64,000 nt of DNA from a bacterium (GTDB taxonomy: Bacteria; Oederibacteriota; CAKKQC01), in NCBI GenBank assembly GCA_919901855.1, contig CAKKQC010000038.1, positions 62,001-126,000 on the forward strand. The letters run 5' to 3'. Shown here piece after piece: positions 33,054-40,700 of the stretch. The number at the start of each line of letters is the position of its first letter. Positions within the stretch are counted from its first letter, which is position 1. The notes under the pieces were generated by a model that was not told the DNA's origin, ran no database searches, and worked only from the letters and a program-made list of their open reading frames with translations. The translations under genes were made by a program, and so were the position numbers.

Positions 33054-35137
33054 AACGGTACATGCTCCTCGTCCTGGTCCTGGCTGCCGGGTGCAGAATC
33101 GTCCAGACGCGTCCGGCGCGACCGCTGACCCCCGCGGAGGCGTCGTTCCAGCGGGGCCTCATGTGCGAGCGCCGGTCGGACTGGGCGGGCGGGTTCCGGG
33201 AGTTCGATTCCGTGCGCGGCTTCGACCCCGCGTTCCAGCCCGGGCGCGTGCTCTGGCACCTGGGGATCTGCCAGTACCAGCTTGGGGCTTTCGCGTACTC
33301 GGCCTCGCTGCTCGAGGGCGCGATCGCGATCGACCAGTTCCAGGACACGGTGGAGCCGTACCGGATGCTCGCCAACGCGTGGCTCAATACGAAGAACCCC
33401 AGGAAGGCAGTTGCGAGTCTCGACCGCGCATCCGCGGTCCACGTGAACGACCCGTGGCTGTGGGAGTTCAGGATGCGGATCCTGATCACGATGAAGAAGA
33501 CGAAGGAGGCGAAGGAGGCCGGGCTCCGGGCGGAGGCGCTGGCGTTCGCCTCCGCGACGCCCGGCCGCGAGAAGCTCTCGATGCCTTTCGAGGGGACCTG
33601 GAAGGTGGTGGCCGGCAACTCGGGCGGCGACCACTGGGGGCTTGCGAGCAAGTTCGCGTGGGATTTCGCCCGGATCGACCGGAAGGGGGCGCTGCGCGAC
33701 CCGGCGGGCGGCAGCGCCCGGGCGAACGCCACATATTTCGCGTGGGACCAGCCCGTGCTGGCGCCCGCCGAGGGCGTTATCGCGGCCGCGGAAGGCGCGG
33801 TGCCCGAGAACCTGAAGGCGGGGACGCCCAACCTCGAGGCGCCGAACGGGAATTACGTCGTGATCCGCCATCCGTCCGGCGAGATGACCATGCTCGCGCA
33901 CCTGCGCGCGGGCTCCCTGCTCGTGAAGACCGGGGACCGGGTGGCCCGCGGCCAGCCCGTGGGCCGGTGCGGCAACTCCGGGGACAGCCTCGCGCCGCAG
34001 GTGACCATGATCTCGATGGCCCAGCTCGACCCGGCCCTGTGCCGGCCGGCCCGGCTATCGTGGTACTCGGCGCCCATGAGCGGGACCGCGATCATCGAGG
34101 GCGGAGTGCCCGAGACCGGCGAAATCGTGCGGGCGGAGAGCATCCCGGTCGCTCCTGCGCCTGTTGCACCTGCCCCGGTGGCGGCCCCCGTCCCTGTCGC
34201 TGCGGCTCCCGCGCCTGTCGCGGCAGCCGCCGCGGTGAAACCCGCAGTGGCCGTGGCACCGGCTGCGCCGACTGCTGCGGCTCCTGCTCCCGCCGCCCCT
34301 CTTCCCGCCGGCGCTGCAGTCGCCGCGGGCGTTCCGCCCGACGCGTACCAGAGGGCGCTCGCGAAGTGGGCGAAGTTCAAGAAGGGGCCCAAGCCGGCTC
34401 CGCCAGCCCAGCCCGCCCCGGCCCCGGCAGCTCCTCCCGCAGCCGGGACGGCGCCGCAACCAGCCGCAGGGACTGCACCTGCGGTGGCGGCGCCGACTGC
34501 GCCTGCGGCGACGGCCGCGGCTGCGCCAGTGGCGACGGCGCCACAGCCAGCCGTCGTGCCGAGTGCAGCGGTGGCGGCACCGACAACGCCCGCGGCAGCT
34601 CCGGCTCCGGTGGCAACCCCTGCCCCGGCCGCGACTCCCGCGGCAGCTCCGGCTCCGGTGGCAACCTCCTCTCCGGCCGCGACTCCTGCGGCGGCTCCGG
34701 TGGCAACCCCTGCTCCGGCGGCGGTTCCTGCGGCGGCTCCGGCTCCGGTGGCAACCCCTGCCCCGGCGGCGGTTCCTGCGGCGGTTCCAGCGCCGCAGCC
34801 TGCCCAGGGCCGGACGGAACCCGCCGTCGCCACCCCCCGGACGGAGCCTGCCGTCGCAACTCCCCGGACAGAACCTGCCGTCTCCTCCACTGCGACGGAG
34901 TCCGCCGGTGCCGTGGCCGCGAAGCCGGGGAAGCGGAAGGGGGCCGGCAAGGGCAAGAAGGTCGGATGGGGATCGGACGGGCAGCCGGGCGGCGGCGCCG
35001 AGAAGGGCGCCACGGCGGCCTCCTCGAGCTCCGTGTCCGAGGACTCCGGGAAGCCCGGCACGGCCTCGCCGGAAGAGGCGGCCACATCGGATACCGCGAG
35101 CCCGGGCAAGGGCAAGGCGAAGGGGAAGAACAAGTGA
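33050..35137 (+). CDS. Lipoprotein with TPR region, degenerate LytM (M23) domain and Ala/Pro-rich tail
   Basis: 695 aa. 'MLLVLVLAAGC' is a lipobox with Cys at ~15. TPR-like helices cover ~25-160. Residues ~180-330 have the LytM fold ('PVLAPAEGVIAAAEGAV', 'GNYVVIRHPSGEMTMLAHLRAG', 'GDRVARGQPVGRCGNSG'). The catalytic H-x3-D and final H-x-H positions are replaced ('KFAWDF', 'APQVTMI'), so hydrolase activity is unlikely. A long Ala/Pro-rich tail with three '(R)TEPAV' units and a basic/Ser end follows. Probably an envelope scaffold or regulator. GTG start by overlap with the SDR gene. Confidence 0.78.
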   Translation: MKRYMLLVLVLAAGCRIVQTRPARPLTPAEASFQRGLMCERRSDWAGGFREFDSVRGFDPAFQPGRVLWHLGICQYQLGAFAYSASLLEGAIAIDQFQDTVEPYRMLANAWLNTKNPRKAVASLDRASAVHVNDPWLWEFRMRILITMKKTKEAKEAGLRAEALAFASATPGREKLSMPFEGTWKVVAGNSGGDHWGLASKFAWDFARIDRKGALRDPAGGSARANATYFAWDQPVLAPAEGVIAAAEGAVPENLKAGTPNLEAPNGNYVVIRHPSGEMTMLAHLRAGSLLVKTGDRVARGQPVGRCGNSGDSLAPQVTMISMAQLDPALCRPARLSWYSAPMSGTAIIEGGVPETGEIVRAESIPVAPAPVAPAPVAAPVPVAAAPAPVAAAAAVKPAVAVAPAAPTAAAPAPAAPLPAGAAVAAGVPPDAYQRALAKWAKFKKGPKPAPPAQPAPAPAAPPAAGTAPQPAAGTAPAVAAPTAPAATAAAAPVATAPQPAVVPSAAVAAPTTPAAAPAPVATPAPAATPAAAPAPVATSSPAATPAAAPVATPAPAAVPAAAPAPVATPAPAAVPAAVPAPQPAQGRTEPAVATPRTEPAVATPRTEPAVSSTATESAGAVAAKPGKRKGAGKGKKVGWGSDGQPGGGAEKGATAASSSSVSEDSGKPGTASPEEAATSDTASPGKGKAKGKNK

Positions 35138-35172
35138 CCGTGAGCGGAACGCATGACAAGGAGGCCGGACGC

Positions 35173-36972
35173 ATGACCAGGCGCGCGATCGTGATGGCGG
35201 GAATCGGTTGGTTGGTGTTGGCGGGATCTTCGCCGGCGGTGGCGGGCCCCGGGGCGAAAGCCGCCCAGGAGTCGTTTGAGGCCGGCCTCGCGTCCGAGCA
35301 GTCCGGCGACTACGCCAAGGCGCTCGACGCTTACCTCGCCGCGATGCGCGCCGACCGGACGTTCCGGCCGGATGCTGTCAATTATCATGTCGGTATCTGT
35401 CAGGGCAAGCTCGGCCGGCCCGGGCAGGCCATCGCGCCCCTCGAGACGGCCCTGCGCGCGAGCCCGTTCGCCGACGATCCCGGTCCGTACCGCCTGCTCG
35501 CCCACGCGTATCTCCGGCAGGGCCGGGCGGGCGACGCGCGGGGGGCCGCGGAACGGGGGATCAAGCTCCACCCGGCGGACCCGTGGCTCCACGAGTTCCT
35601 GCGCGACGCGCTCGCGCGGACGAAGCAGCCGGCGCTGGCGAAGGCGGAGGCCCGGAAGGCCGAGGCGCTCCAATGGACGAAGACTCCGGCCGCGGTCGCT
35701 ACCGCGTTAGCCCCCCCTTTCGAGGGGACGTGGAAGGTGAAGACGGCGAATGGGGAGGGCGATCACGCGGGTCTCTCGGCCCGGTTCGCCTGGGACTTCG
35801 TGAAGCTGGACGCGGCCGGGGTGGAGCAGGACCCGAAGGCGAAGAACCCGCGGCTGAGCCTGTCCTGGTACTCGTGGGACGCGCCGATTCTGGCGCCCGC
35901 GGACGGCGAGGTGACGGCCGTCGAGGCCGCCGTGCCCGACAACGCCACGGTGGGCGTGACCTACGCGGCGTCGCCGCTGGGCAACTACGTGATCATCCGG
36001 CACGCCGAGGGCGAGTACAGCCTGCTGGCTTCGCTGAAGAGGGCCAGCGCGACGGTGAAGCCCGGCGACCAGGTGACGAAGGGCCAGGTCGTGGCGCGGT
36101 GCGGGAGCTCGGGCGCGAGCCCGTTCCCGCGGCTCCGGTTCGCCGTGCTCGAGCAGGTCGAGCCCATGCTCTGCCGGCCGGTGGCGCTGGACGGCTGGGG
36201 CGCGAAGGCGAAGGGGGAACTGCGAACCGGCGATCTCGTGACCGGCGGGGCGGGGGTGGTGCCGGTGACGGCGCTCCCGCCGACGGCACTGTCGGCAACA
36301 CTGGCGGCCGCGAAGGACTCGTCCACGGTCGTGGCGGCGGCGATTCCGCCGGCCGCGGTGTCGGCGACCCGGGCGGAGCCCGCGAAAGTGGAGGAGACCC
36401 GGACGAAGACGGGCGAGAAGCGGAGCGAGGCGGCGTCCGGCGGGGGCGGAGGCGGGATTCCCGTGCCGCCGGTGGTGGCGCCTCCAATGCCGGCTGCGGC
36501 AGGGGCGGCTGCCGGCGCGGCGGCCGTGGGGGGCGTGGCCTCCGGGCTCGGCAGCCTGCTCAAGGGCAGCGGCAAGAGCGCTTCCAAGCCGAGTAAACCC
36601 GCGGACAAGCCGGCCGACAAACCGGCGGACAAGCCGGCAGACAAACCCGCGGACCAGCCTGGAGACCAGCCCCCCGAGAAGCCGGCGGATCAGCCGCCCG
36701 CGGATCAGCCGGGGCAGCAGCCTCCCGCGGATCAAGCTGGCCAGCAACCGGGTCAACAGCCCGGCGAGCAACCCGGTCAACAGCCCGGACAGCAAGGCCA
36801 GGGTCAGGGGCAAGGCCAGGGTCAAGGTCAAGGTCAGGGTCAGGGTCAGCAGGCGCCGAATAACACCCCCGAGAAGCCCGCGACGCCGGAGACCAACAGT
36901 CCGGTGCCCGAGACCAAGACCGTGCCGGGGAATCCGCCGGCGACGAATCCGGGCGGCGGCCCGAGGCCGTAG
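35173..36972 (+). CDS. Secreted TPR protein with degenerate LytM domain and repeat-rich tail
   Basis: 599 aa. ATG behind AAGGAGG (8 bases), giving a Sec signal (MTRRAIVMAGIGWLVLAGSSPAVAG). Paralogue of the preceding lipoprotein: TPR helices to ~165, then a LytM-like fold ('PILAPADGEVTAVEAAV', 'GNYVIIRHAEGEYSLLASL', 'GDQVTKGQVVARCGSSG') with every catalytic His lost. The tail contains five P-A-D-K/Q units and nine Gly-Gln dipeptides, followed by a Pro/Thr end, all predicted disordered. Without the lipobox it would be periplasmic or exported. The tail may bind glycan or a partner. Confidence 0.76.
   Translation: MTRRAIVMAGIGWLVLAGSSPAVAGPGAKAAQESFEAGLASEQSGDYAKALDAYLAAMRADRTFRPDAVNYHVGICQGKLGRPGQAIAPLETALRASPFADDPGPYRLLAHAYLRQGRAGDARGAAERGIKLHPADPWLHEFLRDALARTKQPALAKAEARKAEALQWTKTPAAVATALAPPFEGTWKVKTANGEGDHAGLSARFAWDFVKLDAAGVEQDPKAKNPRLSLSWYSWDAPILAPADGEVTAVEAAVPDNATVGVTYAASPLGNYVIIRHAEGEYSLLASLKRASATVKPGDQVTKGQVVARCGSSGASPFPRLRFAVLEQVEPMLCRPVALDGWGAKAKGELRTGDLVTGGAGVVPVTALPPTALSATLAAAKDSSTVVAAAIPPAAVSATRAEPAKVEETRTKTGEKRSEAASGGGGGGIPVPPVVAPPMPAAAGAAAGAAAVGGVASGLGSLLKGSGKSASKPSKPADKPADKPADKPADKPADQPGDQPPEKPADQPPADQPGQQPPADQAGQQPGQQPGEQPGQQPGQQGQGQGQGQGQGQGQGQGQQAPNNTPEKPATPETNSPVPETKTVPGNPPATNPGGGPRP
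36598..36657 (+). repeat. 12-bp tandem repeat encoding PADK units
   Basis: Five consecutive 12-base units of the form CCN-GCN-GAC-AAR encode (PADK)4-PADQ. Silent third-position differences between units show the peptide repeat is maintained despite nucleotide drift. Confidence 0.85.
36796..36849 (+). repeat. 6-bp tandem repeat encoding Gly-Gln dipeptides
   Basis: Nine GGN-CAR units in a row encode (GQ)9. They follow a stretch of QPGQ/QPGE peptide repeats. A 6-base period keeps frame on expansion or contraction, so length may vary between strains. Confidence 0.85.
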
Positions 36973-37011
36973 GGTATCCAAGGCGAAGTCAGCGGGAGGA
37001 GGACGACCACC

Positions 37012-37698
37012 ATGGCAGACGCGAGTGAGAAGACGTCCTGGTCCGGGATGCCCGGCGAAGCCGGGGCGGAGAACCGGCTGTTGCTTGCGACCGGGACCCG
37101 GGCGATATGCCTCCTGCAGAAGGAGGGGCTATCCTTGGCGGACTGCCTCGGCATCCTCCTCGAGGACGTGGCGGCGCTCGACATCGGGAAGGCCTTCCTC
37201 CAGGTGCGGAACGGAATCGCGGAGGGCAAGAGCGTGGCGGCGTCCATGCGGGAGGCGGGTTTCCCCGCGCTCTACGTGCAGGTGGTGGCGGCCGGCGAGG
37301 AGACCGGGAAGCTGTTCGAGGCGCTCGCCTTGATCGCGGACGACTTGGAGCGGGAACTCCTCCGGAAGGCTCCCATGGAGGATGGGGACCACCTGGCGCT
37401 GGCGCTCCGCCGGATGGCCATGACGATGTCCCTGGGATTGCCGCTGATCCCGGCCATCGGGATCGCGGCGGACAACATGGAGCACGCCGGGCTTGGGCAG
37501 GCCCTCCTGGACGTGAAGAAGGACGTGGCAGCCGGCGTGCCCTTCGGAGAGGCGATGGTGAAGAGGTCGAACGTCTTCGGCATCGTCCTCGCGAGATACC
37601 TGGAGGCGGGCGAACGGTCGGGGCGGCTGGACCGGGTCCTGGTTTCGGCCGCGGACTTCCTCGACCGGATCCTGAAGATCAGGTACCGGAGAAGCTAG
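37012..37698 (+). CDS. GspF/T2SSF-like duplicated helical domain protein lacking membrane helices
   Basis: 228 aa. Two tandem units resemble the cytoplasmic T2SSF domain of type II secretion/type IV pilus GspF/PilC. The first is 'LLQKEGLSLADCLGILLEDV...GIAEGKSVAASMREAGFPALYVQVVAAGEETGKLFEALALIADDLE'. The second is 'MTMSLGLPLIPAIGIAADNM...DVAAGVPFGEAMVKRSNVFGIVLARYLEAGERSGRLDRVLVSAADFLD'. The hydrophobic segments that normally separate and follow these units are absent, so it should be soluble. GGGAGGAGG precedes the ATG. It may act as an adaptor of a secretion ATPase or be a derived regulator. Confidence 0.7.
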   Translation: MADASEKTSWSGMPGEAGAENRLLLATGTRAICLLQKEGLSLADCLGILLEDVAALDIGKAFLQVRNGIAEGKSVAASMREAGFPALYVQVVAAGEETGKLFEALALIADDLERELLRKAPMEDGDHLALALRRMAMTMSLGLPLIPAIGIAADNMEHAGLGQALLDVKKDVAAGVPFGEAMVKRSNVFGIVLARYLEAGERSGRLDRVLVSAADFLDRILKIRYRRS

Positions 37699-37712
37699 AC
37701 CGGCAGGGAAGA

Positions 37713-37737
37713 GCCCCCCGCGGCGGGGGCAACTTTC
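37713..37737 (+). terminator. Possible weak terminator hairpin
   Basis: GCCCCC and GGGGGC form a 6-bp GC stem around a 6-base loop, followed by AACTTT. It lies 14 bases after the GspF-like stop and before the kelch promoter. The T-run is short, so efficiency is doubtful. Confidence 0.35.
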
Positions 37738-37761
37738 CGACAGTCGGCAAACTGTCCGCGG

Positions 37762-37797
37762 TCATGCCGGCGCCTGATGTGGTACCATCCACTGATC
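37762..37797 (+). promoter_or_regulatory. Duplicated promoter/leader block of kelch operon 1
   Basis: The segment from TCATGCCGGCGCCTGATG through TACCAT (-10-like, 37783-37788) to the GTG 9 bases later is nearly identical to the block before the second kelch gene. Conservation continues into the first ~12 codons. No ribosome-binding site is present, suggesting a leaderless start at the GTG. No convincing -35 was found at 17 bases. Confidence 0.5.
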
Positions 37798-40700
37798 GTG
37801 CCAAAGGGTCGCGCCAGTAGGGGAGCTGACAGGGACTGCCGGACGGGAATCGGGACCAGGCTCAGCCGGGGCTCCGCGGGCCGCCTCGTGCCCGGCGCAC
37901 TCGCCCTCCTTCTTTCGTCCTCCGCCGCCGCTTCGCCGTGGACCGCCGCGGCTTCCCTGCCCACGGCGCGCAGCTATCTCGGCGTCGCGGCGGTGGGGGG
38001 CACGGTCTACGCGATCGGGGGCCACAACGGGTCGGTCCGGGTGAACACGGTGGAGGCCTATGATGCGGCGACGAACACGTGGGCCACGAAGGCCGTCATG
38101 CCCACGGCCCGCGACGGGCTGGCCACCGCGGTGGTGGGCGGCACGGTCTACGTGATCGGGGGAGCGAACCCCGGACTCCTGACGACAGTGGAAGCCTACT
38201 ATCCCGCGACGGATACCTGGGCGACCAGGGCCCCGATGCCCACGGCGCGCGATTACCTCGCCGTCGTGGCGGTGGGCGGCGTGATCTACGCGATCGGCGG
38301 TTACGACGGGGGATCGGTCCTGACCACGGTCGAAGCATACGATCCTGCGACGAACACGTGGACGACGAAGGCCCCGATGAACTCGTCCCGCTACTATTTC
38401 GGCGCCGTGGCGGTGGGGGGCACGATCTACGCGATCGGGGGGTACAGCGGCTCGCCGCGGACGACGGTGGAGGCGTACGATCCCGCGACGAACACGTGGA
38501 CGACGAAGGCGTCCTCCATGCTCGCGCCCCGGTACGGTTTCGCGGTCGCGGCGGTGGGGGGCACGGTCTACGCCATGGGCGGGACGCTCGACAACGTCTC
38601 TGGATTCGCGACGGTCGAGGAGTACGATCCCGCGGCGGACACCTGGAAGGCCGCGTTCTCGCTGAATACCCCCCGCCACGCCCTGGGCGCCGCGGTGGTG
38701 GGCGGCACGATCTACGCGGTCGGTGGCTACGACGCCGGTCCCGTCGCCGCCACGGAAGCGGGCTGCGCGGCGGGGTTGAACGTCCCCGAGTCGGTCGTCT
38801 GGTCCTCGCGCGCGTCCCTGCCTGCGGCCGTCGACGGACTGTCGGCCGTGGCCCTGGGGGGCGTCGTGTACGCGTTGGGGGGCAACGGCGCGCCGCAGTC
38901 GGTCGACAGGTACGACCCGGCCGCGAATGCCTGGACGACGATGGCGGCGATGCCCACCGGGCGCGTCTACTTCGGCGCTGCGGCCGCGGGCGGAACGCTG
39001 TACGCGATCGGGGGATACCTGGGCGGTCCCCACTTCGCCACCGTCGAGGCCTACGATCCGGCGACGAACACGTGGACGACGAAAGCCCCCATGCCCGCCG
39101 TCCGGTCGCAACTGGGCGCCGCGACGGTCGGGGGTACGATCTACGCGATCGGAGGGTATAACGGTTCCACCTTCCTCACGAAAGTCGAGGCGTACGATCC
39201 GGCCACGGACACCTGGACCACGAAGGCCCCGATGCCGACCGCCCGCTCCGCGTTCATGACGGCGGTGGTGGGAGGGGTCATCTACGCGATCGGGGGAGTC
39301 GGCGGGGGCACTCTCCTCATGAAAGTCGAGGCCTACGATCCCGCCACGGACACCTGGTCGACCCGGGCGTCGCTCCCGGCACCCCGGCACATGGGTGCGG
39401 CGGTCGTGGTGGGCGGCACCGTCTACGTGATGGGGGGGGATGTCACCGGAGGGGCGCCCTACCTGGCGACGGTGGAGGCGTACGATCCGGCCACGAACCG
39501 CTGGACTCCGGTTCCGGCGATGCTGGCGGCGCGCGGGGCGCCGGCGGCGGCGGCGCTGAGCGGCACGATCTACGCGATCGGGGGGCTGGCGAACCCGAGC
39601 GGCCAGTTGGCCTCGGTCGAGGCGGGCTGGGTCGGCGCTCCCCCCAACGCCCCTCCCGGCGCGCCCTCCTCGCCCTCCGGGCCCGCGAATGGAAAGAAGA
39701 ACCACGCGTACGCGTACTCGGTCTCCGCGACCGATCCCGAAGGTGGCCCTATCAGGTACGGCTGGGATTGGGACGGGAACGGGACGGTGGACGAGTGGTC
39801 GTCGCTCGTGGCGAGCGCGACGGCGGACACGCGGAGCCATAGTTGGGCGGCGGCGGGGACCTGGGGCGTCAAGGTCAGGACCGAGGACGAGCACGGGGCC
39901 CAGTCGGGCTGGTCCGTGGCGCGGAGCGCGGCGATCACGGACGGGGGCGGCGACATTTCGTGGACGACGGCCGCCGCCCTGCCGACCACCCGGCACATAC
40001 TGGCGGCTGCGGTGGCGGGCGGCAGGATCTACGCCACGGCGGGTACGCTCATGCCCAGCTTCTCCGAGCTGACGACGTTGGAGGTCTACGACGCCGGAAC
40101 CGATGCGTGGACCACGCGCGCCAGCCTGACGAACGGCCGGTACGGCCACGCGTCCGCCGCGCTGGGCGGCACGGTCTACGCGATCTCCGGGTGGAAGGAC
40201 GGGACGGGGGCGCTGAACTCCGTGGAAGCATACGATCCGGCCACGAACACGTGGATCGCGAGGGCGACCGTGGCGGCGGGACGGGGCCGGTGCGGCGCCG
40301 CGACCGCGGGCGGCACGATCTACCTGGTCGGCGGGACCGACGGCGGGGCGGTGACGACGGTGGAAGCGTACGACCGGGCCACGAACACGTGGGCCGGGAA
40401 GGCGAGCCTGCCGACGGGCCGCTGGGGGTTGGGCGTCGTCGCGGTGGGCGGCACGGTCTACGCCATCGGCGGAACCACGGGATCGGCCGCCGCCTCGCTC
40501 GCCACGGTGGAGGCGTACGATCCCGCGACGAACACGTGGACGACGAGGGCGAGCATGCCGGCGGCCCGGTGCGACCTCGCCGCCGTGGCAGTGGGGGGGA
40601 CGATCTACGTGTGCGGCGGACAGGACGGCTCCGGCCCGCTTGCCAGGGTGGAAGCCTACGACACCGCGACCAACACGTGGACGACGCTCAATGCGCTGGC

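Noticed and set aside
37790-37860. Possible riboswitch in the conserved leader of the kelch genes
   Set aside because: I compared it by eye with the c-di-GMP (GEMM) consensus and found no matching core. The block overlaps the coding start, so duplication explains it better.
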